Shown: positions 7,213 to 15,794 of the stretch, one piece after another
How the letters are laid out: the number at the start of each line of letters is the position of its first letter
Position numbering within the stretch: position 1 is the stretch's first letter
Assembly: GCA_964484185.1 (NCBI GenBank)
Contig: CAZAEQ010000036.1
Location: forward strand, 1 to 43,411
Direction: 5' to 3'
Length of the DNA stretch: 43,411 nt
From: F1-120-MAGs238 sp964484185
GTDB lineage: Bacteria; Planctomycetota; Phycisphaerae; Phycisphaerales; UBA1924
Program-made: the position numbers and the translations under genes
Notes under the pieces: generated by a model
What the model saw: only the letters and a program-made list of their open reading frames with translations
Told to the model about the DNA's origin: nothing
Databases searched by the model: none

Positions 7213-8423
7213 TGCGCCAAACTCTCGCAATCTTCCACGATTCCTATCGGGAACTGAATTCACGCAAGCTCTTCTGGATTTCATTCTCACTGTCCACATT
7301 GCTGGTGTTGCTCTTTGGAGCTACCGGGCTGAGTTCCAAAGGCGTGACATTCCTCTGGTGGACGCTTCCGATCGAAGCCAACCTGAGCTGGATTTCGCCC
7401 GAGATCTTTTACAAGTGGATATTCCTCAATATCGGTGTGAAGTTCTGGCTGACCTGGGGTGCGATGATCCTCGCCCTCGTCTCAACCGCTTCGATCATTC
7501 CAGAATTTGTCGCTTCTGGTTCGATTGAACTGAGCCTTTCGCGGCCAATCAGTCGAGTCCGACTCTTCCTCACCAAGTACGTTGCCTCACTCCTGTTCGC
7601 CGGTCTGCAAGTAGCAGCATTCTCTATCGCCTGCTTCCTGGTCATTGGCTTTCGAGGCGGCGCGTGGGAACCGCGCGTGTTCCTGGCAATTCCGATCGTA
7701 CTTCTCGTCTTCAGCTACCTCTATTGCATCTCGGCACTTGTTGGACTCTTCACGCGTTCAACGATCTTTTCGCTCATGGCCGCCTGCCTCTTCTGGTTTG
7801 TCCTCTTTGCACTCAACGTTGCCGACACCGGCACACTTGCGTTCAAGAAACAGACAGAGACAAGAATCGCCAGCCTGGAAAAGTCCCTGCCCCGCATGGA
7901 AACCTGGGCGAAGAACACCATCAAGACACAACTCGAATCCGGGGCAGACCCGGCAACGTTGCCCAAGTACTCAGATGCGGCCAAGCAAGGCAATCCAACC
8001 GCCGCAGATCTGGGCCTCGCAAATCCGGTGCTTTCGAAACGCCAGACCGACCTCGAAGAACTCAAGGAAGCCGGCAAGCTCGCAACTCGTTGGAACACCG
8101 GCCTCTACGTCGCCAAAGCGCTTCTTCCCAAAACCACCGAGACAACCACGCTCCTTGATCGTGTCCTGCTCTCTGATGAAGATGTAAAGAAACTCCGACT
8201 TGGCGACGAACCTGAGGAGCCACCAGTCGAAGAACCCAAAGATTCGATTGCCGATATCCCGCAAGACAGAGCCGCTCGGCGCGAACTTGGGCAGGAAGCT
8301 GCGGCAAAGACCGAGGATGAACTTCGCTCCCGCTCTCTCTGGTACGTCATCGGCGGATCGCTGGTCTTTGAGTTCCTGATCCTCGCGTTCGCAACATGGC
8401 GATTTACCCGCCGCGATTTCTGA
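7209..8423 (+). CDS. ABC transporter permease (ABC-2 type)
   Basis: This 404-residue membrane protein is the partner of the upstream ATPase and overlaps its stop codon by four bases. It has one N-terminal membrane helix (residues 20-40), then a block of four or five helices between about 75 and 210. The long hydrophilic region from about 215 to 375 is rich in Glu, Lys and Thr and includes an acidic stretch EEPPVEEP. It ends with one last helix and the basic tail RRDF. The large extra-cytoplasmic or cytoplasmic domain before the last helix is an unusual feature for an ABC-2 permease. Substrate unknown. Confidence 0.87.
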   Translation: MMRQTLAIFHDSYRELNSRKLFWISFSLSTLLVLLFGATGLSSKGVTFLWWTLPIEANLSWISPEIFYKWIFLNIGVKFWLTWGAMILALVSTASIIPEFVASGSIELSLSRPISRVRLFLTKYVASLLFAGLQVAAFSIACFLVIGFRGGAWEPRVFLAIPIVLLVFSYLYCISALVGLFTRSTIFSLMAACLFWFVLFALNVADTGTLAFKKQTETRIASLEKSLPRMETWAKNTIKTQLESGADPATLPKYSDAAKQGNPTAADLGLANPVLSKRQTDLEELKEAGKLATRWNTGLYVAKALLPKTTETTTLLDRVLLSDEDVKKLRLGDEPEEPPVEEPKDSIADIPQDRAARRELGQEAAAKTEDELRSRSLWYVIGGSLVFEFLILAFATWRFTRRDF

Positions 8424-8436
8424 TCGAGTTTTGAGC

Positions 8437-8853
8437 ATGGCCGGATACTCAGGCACACCCCTTGCAAAGAAACTGGGAATCGGCGAGGACAGCCGCGTAC
8501 TTGTCATTCGCACTCCCGACTCTGTCATCAAAGAAATTCAGTCTCAGGCAAATCCCGCCAAGTGTGTCAAATCCGCCCGCGCCAAAGACAGCATCGATGT
8601 CGCCCTGGTAATGTGCACGACTGAGAAACAGCTCCTCACCGATGTTCCAAAGGCACACAATGTCCTCACCCAGTCCGGCTGCATCTGGGTCTGCTGGCCC
8701 AAGAAGTCTTCGGGAGTCGAAACCGAGCTCTCCGAAAACTGGATTCGCGAGCAGCTTCTCAAGACCACTCTGGTCGATGTCAAAGTCTGTGCCGTCGATG
8801 AAACCTGGTCCGGCCTCAAGTTCGTCATTCGTGTCAAAGACCGGAAACCGTAA
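8437..8853 (+). CDS. DUF3052 family protein
   Basis: This small (139-residue) cytoplasmic protein matches the DUF3052 pattern: MAGYSGTPLAKKLGI near the start, VLVIRTPDSVI, a central DVALVMCTTEKQ strand and the Trp-containing WVCWPKKSS segment. It ends with VDVKVCAVDETWSGLKFVIR. DUF3052 proteins have a Rossmann-like fold and no assigned activity. The start is set at the ATG at 8437, 13 bases after the permease stop; an upstream TTG at 8431 is less likely. It probably belongs to the ABC operon by position, but a functional tie is not shown. Confidence 0.85.
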   Translation: MAGYSGTPLAKKLGIGEDSRVLVIRTPDSVIKEIQSQANPAKCVKSARAKDSIDVALVMCTTEKQLLTDVPKAHNVLTQSGCIWVCWPKKSSGVETELSENWIREQLLKTTLVDVKVCAVDETWSGLKFVIRVKDRKP

Positions 8854-8906
8854 CTGCGGGTCCACGAGAAGTCGCTTCACAAACCTCATAGACTCTCCGC
8901 ACAATC

Positions 8907-8991
8907 GGCCCCGTGGCGGAACGGCAGACGCAGCGGACTTAAAATCCGCAGCTCGTAAAAGGGCGTGTGGGTTCAACTCCCACCGGGGTCA
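8907..8991 (+). tRNA. tRNA-Leu (TAA)
   Basis: Acceptor GGCCCCG pairs with CGGGGTC, using one G-T pair. The anticodon stem GCGGA/TCCGC encloses the loop CTTAAAA with anticodon TAA. A long variable arm follows, and the T-arm GTGGG TTCAACT CCCAC is intact. The 85-base length fits class II tRNA-Leu. CCA is not encoded. Confidence 0.95.
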
Positions 8992-9009
8992 TTTGAAAGC
9001 GCTCGCCGA

Positions 9010-9048
9010 AAAACACAAGACCCCACGCATATCGAGCGTGGGGTCTTG
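9010..9048 (-). terminator. Intrinsic terminator of the PEP-CTERM gene
   Basis: On the minus strand a perfect 13-bp stem (arms 9016-9028 and 9036-9048; CAAGACCCCACGC and its complement) is followed by GTTTTTC. It is 29 bases past the stop of the gene at 9077. The same hairpin could also end read-through from tRNA-Leu on the plus strand. Confidence 0.85.
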
Positions 9049-9076
9049 GAAATTTTGAACTATCGAACCCATCCAA

Positions 9077-10039
9077 TCAGCGGCGGCGACGTGAAACCGC
9101 GGCGAATCCGCCAAGACCGAGCAGCGCTGCAGCGCCGGGGGTCGGAATGTTGGTGCGGAATGAGAAGTCATCAACAGCCCAGAGCTTGGAGTTATTGACG
9201 CCGGGTGTCGACCGGAACGTGATGTGCGAGAAGTCAGCCATCGCGCTCGACATTGCTGCGCCTGTCACGAGCGTGAAACTGGTGCTGGTTGCAAACTGGA
9301 AATAGCTGGCTGAGAAGGTGTCGTTCTGCATGTCGAGCGAAATGTCCCAGCGGTCATACTTGCTGCTGAAGCCGTTGATCGAGGAGACCAGCATGTTGGT
9401 GCCATCCCAGTAGGTGATCATGTCGCCGCCGCTTGTCTTGGTCAAACCGAGATTGAAGCCGACATTGCCAGCGGAGTCTTCGAAGGAAATTTCATTTCCG
9501 AAATATCCGGGTCCGACCAGGCTGGGATCAAGATTGCCTCTGTTCCAGAACGTGACATCAACAATGGCCGCGCCAGTTGCGAGCGGGTTGACGCCCAACA
9601 GGTCCTGAGAATCAACATCGTACTTGTACTTAAGCGCGGGGCCAGCCAGACCTTCATGGCCGGTAGTCAGCACAAGGCCCTGATCGCTTGCAAGTCCAGA
9701 AGTAAAGTTTGAATTGACCCAGGTGCGATCGAAATTCTGGTGACCAGTTGCATAGGAAACTGAACCGCCAGAAAAGAAGCCGCCGTTGATATTGTGCCAC
9801 AAACCTGTGCTTGGGGTAATTGCCACAGGTGACATAGCGACATAGCCGCTGCTCAGGCCGTACTGACCCGCATTGTAATTCTGGACCATATTCAGAAAGG
9901 CCTGGTACCCGTCCTTGTTTTCGAAGCCACCCAGGTGCGCCTGTGAGACGCTTGCCGCGAGCATGGTCGCAAGTGCGGCCGCCGCGATAAGGCGACTGGA
10001 ACGAACGGAGCCACCAGACAACATATTTGAAGCCTTCAT
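9077..10039 (-). CDS. PEP-CTERM sorting domain protein
   Basis: This protein of about 320 residues is exported and probably retained in the envelope by the PEP-CTERM/exosortase route. The ATG at 10039 has a strong GAGGAGG site and gives a signal peptide with a hydrophobic core RLIAAAALATMLAASVSQAH. The C-terminus is IPTPGAAALLGLGGFAAV followed by RRRR. That is the planctomycete form of the PEP-CTERM tripartite tail (short motif, membrane helix, arginine cluster). The middle is Gly/Ser/Asn-rich, beta-type, with no recognised domain. It lies downstream of the sigma/anti-sigma pair on the same strand and may belong to its regulon. Confidence 0.85.
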   Translation of the reverse strand: MKASNMLSGGSVRSSRLIAAAALATMLAASVSQAHLGGFENKDGYQAFLNMVQNYNAGQYGLSSGYVAMSPVAITPSTGLWHNINGGFFSGGSVSYATGHQNFDRTWVNSNFTSGLASDQGLVLTTGHEGLAGPALKYKYDVDSQDLLGVNPLATGAAIVDVTFWNRGNLDPSLVGPGYFGNEISFEDSAGNVGFNLGLTKTSGGDMITYWDGTNMLVSSINGFSSKYDRWDISLDMQNDTFSASYFQFATSTSFTLVTGAAMSSAMADFSHITFRSTPGVNNSKLWAVDDFSFRTNIPTPGAAALLGLGGFAAVSRRRR

Positions 10040-10175
10040 CGTCAATCCTCCTCGAGAACGGGACTCACTCCTGTCCGGCGCTTGATTGGAACATCGCGGA
10101 CAAGAGCCTTTATCTTGGCCGATCCAGTGACCGGGCCTGAAAGCAAGATAACGCAGACTGCAAAGCTTGGTCACA

Positions 10176-10203
10176 CACAATTCGATAAAAATGATAAATT
10201 GTG
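10176..10203. promoter_or_regulatory. Inverted repeat in the gap between the PEP-CTERM and anti-sigma genes
   Basis: CACAATT (10176-10182) and AATTGTG (10197-10203) form a 7-bp dyad with an AT-rich 14-base spacer. It lies about 140 bases upstream of the PEP-CTERM gene, where its promoter is expected. It could be an operator or part of the promoter. No strong -35/-10 pair was identified beside it. Confidence 0.45.
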
Positions 10204-10254
10204 CGAAATCTGGTTTCTCGGTCGCCTGCTTACTTACCCAGATTGCCAACAGGG

Positions 10255-11076
10255 TCAGGTTCCGGGTGCTGGCAGCTTTGCCAGAACAGCGCGGCGGGTC
10301 ATATCCGAGACCCAGACTCCACCGGGTGCCTCGATCGTAATTGCGAAAATTGCAGCCTTATTTACATGCAGCTGGGGATCGATCGGAACGATGACTTCGC
10401 CCTTGGCAGCTGCGACGTCCTTAGGAACATCAAAGATCGCCCCACTGATACGTTGCCCAAGTCCGCGTGTGCCATCGATGATCCAGAGCTGGTACTGCTC
10501 CTTGGTCGGATCATTTGCGGGCATGCCCTTCAACTTCAGGAAGCCAGTCTGGGCCGAATCGCTCCAGACGACTTCGCCAGTGACATTGCGAATTTCAGGT
10601 GGTGCGCCGGTGGTCAGGTCGTTGAAATCTCCGAAGGCGGCAGAGACCGCATCGGGTGTGGAAGTCTTGAACGAGGCGATATCGCGCGGGGCCAGTGTTC
10701 CACCCTTATTCAGACGCGGCCACCAGCCTGCAACTGCGATCGCAAGACATGCCGCAGCAGCAAGCCAGCCTGCGGTCTGCAAGAAGCGATTGGGCTTCTG
10801 CGCAATCTGGATGCGACCGATCGGTTCGGTCGAAACTGAAGTTTGAGCCGCGGCCTGCGCCTTGAGCTTGACGACCAGCGAAGCGGGTGCGGACTCAATT
10901 GTTGTGAGAGTTGCGAGATCTGCCGCGGCGGCGGCACGATCGAAGACTTCAAAATCGGCTCCAGGTTCAGCGGCTTTCAGGCTTTCCAGTTCAGCAAATT
11001 CAGCAGACGACAAAGCACCGACCGCATTATCTGCGAGCAATTCGAGCAGGCGTTCATTGCGGGGAAGTGGTTTCAT
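10255..11076 (-). CDS. Anti-sigma factor, RskA-like (anti-sigma-K)
   Basis: This 273-residue membrane protein is predicted to hold the adjacent ECF sigma factor at the membrane. The N-terminal 65 residues (NERLLELLADNAVGALSSAEFAELE) form the small sigma-binding anti-sigma domain. A single membrane helix is at about residues 103-118. The C-terminal 150 residues are the extracytoplasmic RskA domain, recognisable by PANDPTKEQYQLWIIDG and the final EAPGGVWVSDMTR. The start codon overlaps the stop of the sigma gene by four bases, so the two are translationally coupled. Confidence 0.88.
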   Translation of the reverse strand: MKPLPRNERLLELLADNAVGALSSAEFAELESLKAAEPGADFEVFDRAAAAADLATLTTIESAPASLVVKLKAQAAAQTSVSTEPIGRIQIAQKPNRFLQTAGWLAAAACLAIAVAGWWPRLNKGGTLAPRDIASFKTSTPDAVSAAFGDFNDLTTGAPPEIRNVTGEVVWSDSAQTGFLKLKGMPANDPTKEQYQLWIIDGTRGLGQRISGAIFDVPKDVAAAKGEVIVPIDPQLHVNKAAIFAITIEAPGGVWVSDMTRRAVLAKLPAPGT

Positions 11077-11627
11077 TGTCTCACCCCCTGCCGCGGCGAA
11101 GAGGTTTTTGATTCGAGAAGTTCGCGCACACGGATGAGGCCACGGCGAATATTGGTCTTAACTGTACCAAGTGGCATTCCCGTTGCGGCGGCGATCTGTT
11201 CGTGGGCGAGTCCGCGATGGATTGAAAGACCGACGACAAGTTGCTGGTCGGGCGTCAACTGTTCTAACGCCGCGGCCGCTGTTGCGGATTCAGAACTGAG
11301 TTCAAGTGTATTTTTTGCGGCGGCCAGCTCGAACTGGCCCATGTCCGCATCTACACCATCATCAAGTCGACGTCCCTTGGCACGGAGGCGGTCGATAAGA
11401 CGACGGCGGGCGATCATCGCGACGAATGCGACTTCACTGCCCGCCTGCGGGTCGAACCTGGGTGCACTTTTCCAGATTGCGACAAATACTTCCTGCACTG
11501 CGTCTTCAGCATCGCGGCCGGCCATACGGCGCGCGAGTGTCCACACCAACCCGCTATAGCGATCAATGCATTGTTGCATTGCTGCCGGGTCCCCGCTGGC
11601 AACCAGCTGAAGTATGGACTCTGCCAT
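11073..11627 (-). CDS. ECF RNA polymerase sigma factor, SigK-like
   Basis: This 184-residue sigma-70 family factor lacks region 1 and has ECF architecture. Region 2 contains DRYSGLVWTLARRMAGRDAEDAVQEVFVAIW. Region 4 contains LTPDQQLVVGLSIHRGLAHEQIAAATGMPLGTVKTNIRRGL, with the helix-turn-helix. These sequences and the partner RskA-like anti-sigma factor place it with ECF19/SigK-type factors. It probably directs expression of envelope proteins such as the fasciclin protein transcribed just upstream on the same strand. Confidence 0.92.
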   Translation of the reverse strand: MAESILQLVASGDPAAMQQCIDRYSGLVWTLARRMAGRDAEDAVQEVFVAIWKSAPRFDPQAGSEVAFVAMIARRRLIDRLRAKGRRLDDGVDADMGQFELAAAKNTLELSSESATAAAALEQLTPDQQLVVGLSIHRGLAHEQIAAATGMPLGTVKTNIRRGLIRVRELLESKTSSPRQGVRQ

Positions 11628-11750
11628 GAAGCGTGAAGCCTCGTTCGATCACTCGGACAAGTCCAACTAAGCCACACGCCTGGTTGAATGTTGCTCGAGT
11701 ATGCACACTATACACCTTCATGAATAGGAGACGAACTGCCATCGACAGAG

Positions 11751-11781
11751 AAAAAGCCCCCGCGGGGCTGTAAGGCCCCGC
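11751..11781 (-). terminator. Intrinsic terminator of the fasciclin gene
   Basis: On the minus strand the stem GCGGGGC / GCCCCGC (plus-strand arms 11762-11768 and 11775-11781) is followed by GGGGGC and five T. It lies 22 bases past the fasciclin stop. It separates that gene from the sigma/anti-sigma pair, which therefore may have its own promoter at 11630-11745. Confidence 0.8.
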
Positions 11782-11803
11782 AGAGACAACCGCGTGGGAG
11801 AGA

Positions 11804-12781
<978 letters not shown>

Positions 12782-12869
12782 TGCCGTCTCCTTTTATATG
12801 AAGTCGCTCAAGAGCACATCCGTGCTGGTTGAACGCTTCGAATGACCAAATTAGTCACATCATTGATTT

Positions 12870-12885
12870 CGCCCCGCATGGGGCG
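12870..12885. terminator. Hairpin between the fasciclin promoter region and the SRPBCC gene
   Basis: CGCCCC (12870-12875) and GGGGCG (12880-12885) form a 6-bp stem around GCAT. It lies about 50 bases past the SRPBCC stop. A T-run is weak, so termination is plausible but not certain. Confidence 0.4.
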
Positions 12886-12933
12886 GCAGATTCACATACT
12901 GATTCGAATTTCAGAATATTGCAGACGAAGGCT

Positions 12934-13410
12934 TTACTTTAGAATTGCTTGAAGAGCCGTTTCCCGGTAGTCGAATATTCTCTCGACATCTCTGGTGACC
13001 ATGAGGGGGTGGGAGAGCCAGGCGAGCGGAGCGCGATATTCCACTTCATCGATAACCCGCGTCCCCTGATCGCACGATTCAAAGCGATGGGTGTGGTGCC
13101 ACCATTGATATGGACCCTTTATCTGAAGGTCGACAAAGCTGTGCGGCGGATTCCAGGAGAGGATCTGAGTCCGCCAGCGGACCGGGACTCCGCGAATGCG
13201 AATGCTGTAGTCGATCAGAGCATTTTCACGCATTTCCAGCGGCGGCTTTGAGAGAATCTGAAATCCCACCCATGATGGAGTGAGGCGATTGAGGTTGAAT
13301 GCATCCGAGAAAAACGCAAAGGTCTCTTCGATTGGACGGGAGACAACCGTGACGCGCTTGAGGGTTTCCACTCCGCGCAAGGGCCGAGTTTGATTTTGCA
13401 TTTGTTGCAT
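12934..13410 (-). CDS. SRPBCC superfamily protein (polyketide cyclase/START-like)
   Basis: This protein of about 158 residues belongs to the helix-grip fold that binds hydrophobic ligands. Typical elements are VSRPIEETFAFFSDAFNLNRLTPSWVGFQI, then VRWRTQILSWNPPHSFVDLQIKGPYQWWHHTHRFE and EVEYRAP. These resemble the SRPBCC proteins often adjacent to nucleoside-diphosphate-sugar epimerases. The start is one of two ATGs (13410 or 13401). The upstream SOUL-family gene ends two bases before 13410, so the two form an operon. No active site can be inferred and the ligand is unknown. Confidence 0.83.
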   Translation of the reverse strand: MQQMQNQTRPLRGVETLKRVTVVSRPIEETFAFFSDAFNLNRLTPSWVGFQILSKPPLEMRENALIDYSIRIRGVPVRWRTQILSWNPPHSFVDLQIKGPYQWWHHTHRFESCDQGTRVIDEVEYRAPLAWLSHPLMVTRDVERIFDYRETALQAILK

Positions 13411-13412
13411 AT

Positions 13413-14228
13413 TTAACGAGGCTGTGAAGAGCTTGCTGATGGGGTTGGATTTGTCAGTCGAACTGGCAGCTGGACTTCGGCCCACTTGTTCCAGAAGAGC
13501 AGTGCGGGACCGTTGTAGTAGAGAGATCGCCAGTCGCCCGCGGGCTGCCACTGGGGGTTTTCTGCCAGAAATGCCTCGATCTTTTTCATTCCGGATTGCA
13601 CAAGGTCCATGGAGTAATTGCCCTTCAGCCCGACTGCAATCACTGTAACAGGACTTGCATCCCGCACCACTACTTTGCCCTCTACACCGACAGTGTTCTG
13701 CTCGGGGCGACGATAGAGAAAGGCCATAGACCAGGAACTTGGTTCTGAAGGCGAAGCGACGTCCAGGCCTTTGTAGCTCATTTCCACAGGTGAGGTCATG
13801 GCGATTTCGTGGGACTTGATGTGGTTAAAGAGCGGCCAGAACGTCTTGTTCATGCCATCATCAGGATTACCGGCACCCACCACTTCGGCGAGACGTACAC
13901 TTGGATATGTTTTGATATCTATCGCATTTGGGGGAGTAGGGAGCGGATATCCCTCGGGGAGCGGCGTATCAATACTGCAATTGCCGGACCTGTAATCGCC
14001 ATCGGAGCCGGAAATGCGGATCGCCAGATCGCCGCCAACTCGCTGGGATTGTCCTGTTGGAGGGATTGCAGATGATCGCGGCATGGGAGATTCGCGGGGA
14101 AGCGTTGCTGAGGACGGCTGAGCGGATGAGGCATCGGAACGCTCAGAGCTGCAGCCGGAGATACCAGTGAACACCAGTGCACATGGAGCGAAGACAGAAA
14201 GAACACGCAGGGAAAGGCGATTGATCAT
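13413..14228 (-). CDS. SOUL heme-binding family lipoprotein
   Basis: This 271-residue protein has a lipoprotein signal ending GISGC at residue 26, then a Ser/Pro-rich linker of about 60 residues. The SOUL/HEBP domain follows. It is recognised by VRLAEVVG, the FWPLFNHIKSHEIAMTSPVEM segment and the C-terminal WRSLYYNGPALLFWNKWAEVQLPV. Animal SOUL proteins bind tetrapyrroles; the bacterial relatives are poorly characterised. The attached SRPBCC gene suggests a ligand-handling pair. Heme binding is assumed from the family, and no invariant His ligand can be pointed out. Confidence 0.87.
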   Translation of the reverse strand: MINRLSLRVLSVFAPCALVFTGISGCSSERSDASSAQPSSATLPRESPMPRSSAIPPTGQSQRVGGDLAIRISGSDGDYRSGNCSIDTPLPEGYPLPTPPNAIDIKTYPSVRLAEVVGAGNPDDGMNKTFWPLFNHIKSHEIAMTSPVEMSYKGLDVASPSEPSSWSMAFLYRRPEQNTVGVEGKVVVRDASPVTVIAVGLKGNYSMDLVQSGMKKIEAFLAENPQWQPAGDWRSLYYNGPALLFWNKWAEVQLPVRLTNPTPSASSSQPR

Positions 14229-14344
14229 GGATTCAGGTCCAAGGAAATGTCACCAATGACTGAAAAAAGTCGGTTCGAAACACCAGCCAGAGTTCGAGGG
14301 AAACGGGCTCTCAGATTCAAATTGGGGTGTTTTTGGTGCTCAGC

Positions 14345-14373
14345 TTGACTTTGAAGACCAGGGAAACAATTAT
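14345..14373 (+). promoter_or_regulatory. Candidate promoter of the leader ORF and lysW operon
   Basis: TTGACT (14345-14350) and AATTAT (14368-14373) are separated by 17 bases and lie about 40 bases upstream of the short Lys-rich ORF. The -35 box is a near match and the -10 box is weak. It is the best sigma-70-like pair in the gap after the SOUL gene. Confidence 0.4.
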
Positions 14374-14415
14374 TGGGTGTCGGAACTGACCATAGTTTGC
14401 CGAGTATTAACCAGC

Positions 14416-14562
14416 ATGTTGAACGCATTTGCCAACCAGACCGTCTCTATCGCAATCAGCGATGAGCTGTTGGCTGCTTCAAAATCGCCCAAATCTTTCA
14501 AATCCAAAGGTAAAGCCAAACTTTACCCGGTGGATCTGATGGATCGCGGCATGCTGGTGTAA
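14416..14562 (+). CDS. Lys-rich short ORF, candidate leader peptide
   Basis: The 48-residue frame has an ATG at 14416 but no clear Shine-Dalgarno site; a GTG at 14377 gives a longer version. Between residues 23 and 37 six lysines, all AAA codons, occur within 14 codons (KSPKSFKSKGKAK). Thirty-one bases after its stop begins a GC-rich hairpin with a T-run, and 30 bases after that comes lysW. The arrangement fits a leader peptide for attenuation by charged tRNA-Lys. It could also be a small basic protein. The Lys cluster and its position are seen; control by lysine is inferred. Confidence 0.5.
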   Translation: MLNAFANQTVSIAISDELLAASKSPKSFKSKGKAKLYPVDLMDRGMLV

Positions 14563-14593
14563 GACCCAGACAACCCTGCCAAAGTCCTAATCA

Positions 14594-14630
14594 GGCCCGC
14601 CGGATGAATCCGACGGGCCTTCTTGTTTTT
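14594..14630 (+). terminator. Intrinsic terminator or attenuator directly upstream of lysW
   Basis: Arms GGCCCGCCGGA (14594-14604) and TCCGACGGGCC (14609-14619) pair along 11 bp with one G-T, with loop TGAA, followed by TTCTTGTTTTTT. Only 29 bases separate it from the lysW start, which leaves no room for a separate promoter. Expression of lysW therefore requires read-through or a promoter overlapping this element. Confidence 0.85.
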
Positions 14631-14659
14631 TGAACCTGTTTGCATCAAGGAGTTTGAAA

Positions 14660-14851
14660 ATGAACGCAGAAGCAATTGAAACGCAATCGTGTGACTGTCC
14701 TGAATGTGCAGCGGTCGTGACTTTGAACAGACGCCCGCTCAATGGCGAAGTGGTTCGCTGCGGCGATTGTGGCGTGGAACTGGAAGTGACCAACACCTCT
14801 CCAATTCGCGTTGCACTGGCTCCCGAAGTTCGTGAAGACTGGGGCGAGTGA
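14660..14851 (+). CDS. lysW: LysW, amino-group carrier protein
   Basis: This 63-residue zinc-ribbon protein is the carrier in LysW-mediated lysine/ornithine biosynthesis. The gamma-carboxyl of the C-terminal glutamate forms an isopeptide bond with the alpha-amino group of alpha-aminoadipate or glutamate, so the intermediates are processed while attached. Two zinc knuckles (CPEC at residues 13-16, CGDC at 34-37) and the invariant C-terminal EDWGE are present. The start at 14660 has an AAGGAG site 7 bases upstream; the longer open frame from 14630 is not protein-like. The terminator 30 bases upstream and the tight downstream series lysX-lysY-lysZ-lysK identify the operon. Confidence 0.95.
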   Translation: MNAEAIETQSCDCPECAAVVTLNRRPLNGEVVRCGDCGVELEVTNTSPIRVALAPEVREDWGE

Positions 14852-14876
14852 ACATCTGCGAATTGAGGAGAGACAG

Positions 14877-15794
14877 ATGAAGATCGCCGTATTGGTTTCG
14901 CGAATTCGAGTTGAAGAGAAGCTGCTGATCGAGGAACTCGAGAGGCAAGGCGTCGAGCACGAAGTAATCGATGTGCGGACGCAGGTGTTTGATATCCATG
15001 ATCCATCGCCCTGGCAGCGCTTTGATGCGGTGCTGGAACGGTGCATCAGTCAGACACAGGCTCTCACCGCTGTGCGAGTCCTTGAGTCATTTGGGATTCC
15101 GTGTGTGAATCCCGCGCGGCTCATCGATATCTGCGGCGACAAACTCATGACATCGCTGGTGCTGGCACGGAATCGAATTCCTACTCCCAAGGTGCGAGTT
15201 GCACTTGAGCCAGAGTCGGCGCTGGTTGCGATTGAGGCCAATGGATACCCGGCGATCTTGAAGCCAACAGTCGGGTCCTGGGGACGCTTGCTGGCGAAGA
15301 TCAACGATCGCGACGCGGCGGAAGCGGTTGTGGAACACAAGGGCGGACTTGGAGTGTCGCACAGCGTGTTCTATGTGCAGGAACACATCAATAAGCCGGG
15401 GCGTGACTTGCGAGTGTTCGTGTCAGGAACTGAGCCGATCGCGGCCATCACGCGGGCGAGCGAGCACTGGATTACGAATACAGCACGCGGCGGCAAGGCT
15501 GCGGGACTCCCGATGGATGCCAATCTGCGGGATATCTGCACTCGCACAGCGCGGGCGCTGGGCGGCGGGCTGCTGGCGATTGACCTGCTTGAATGTCCGG
15601 AGCGTGGGCTGCTTGTCAGCGAAGTGAATCACACGATGGAATTCAGAAACTCCATCGATACCACCGGCGTGAATATTCCCGGTCGCATGATTGAGCATGT
15701 GGTTGCGGTAGCACGCGGGCGCGGGCCGACTACGGCTGAGATTGAGATGAAGCCGGGTTATGCTAACACCGTTGGCGCGCAGGAGGGTTTGTGA
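14877..15794 (+). CDS. lysX: LysX, LysW ligase (alpha-aminoadipate or glutamate to LysW)
   Basis: This 305-residue ATP-grasp ligase joins the substrate's alpha-amino group to the C-terminal Glu of LysW. The RimK-like fold shows KIAVLVSRIRVEEKLL at the N-terminus, the ATP-binding GYPAILKPTVGSWG and KAAGLPMDANL segments, and the metal site region SEVNHTMEFRNS. I recall EVNHTMEF as typical of bacterial LysX, but the sequence does not settle whether aminoadipate, glutamate or both are used. The start at 14877 follows GAGGAGAG, 25 bases after lysW. The stop overlaps lysY by four bases. Confidence 0.92.
   Translation: MKIAVLVSRIRVEEKLLIEELERQGVEHEVIDVRTQVFDIHDPSPWQRFDAVLERCISQTQALTAVRVLESFGIPCVNPARLIDICGDKLMTSLVLARNRIPTPKVRVALEPESALVAIEANGYPAILKPTVGSWGRLLAKINDRDAAEAVVEHKGGLGVSHSVFYVQEHINKPGRDLRVFVSGTEPIAAITRASEHWITNTARGGKAAGLPMDANLRDICTRTARALGGGLLAIDLLECPERGLLVSEVNHTMEFRNSIDTTGVNIPGRMIEHVVAVARGRGPTTAEIEMKPGYANTVGAQEGL

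Noticed and set aside
7645..8187. Plus-strand frame of 180 residues inside the permease gene
   Set aside because: It is in a different frame of a well-supported membrane protein and has no start context or domain.
14229..14659. Lysine (L-box) riboswitch upstream of lysW
   Set aside because: The conserved L-box core and its five-way junction were not recognised; the short Lys ORF and terminator explain the region better.
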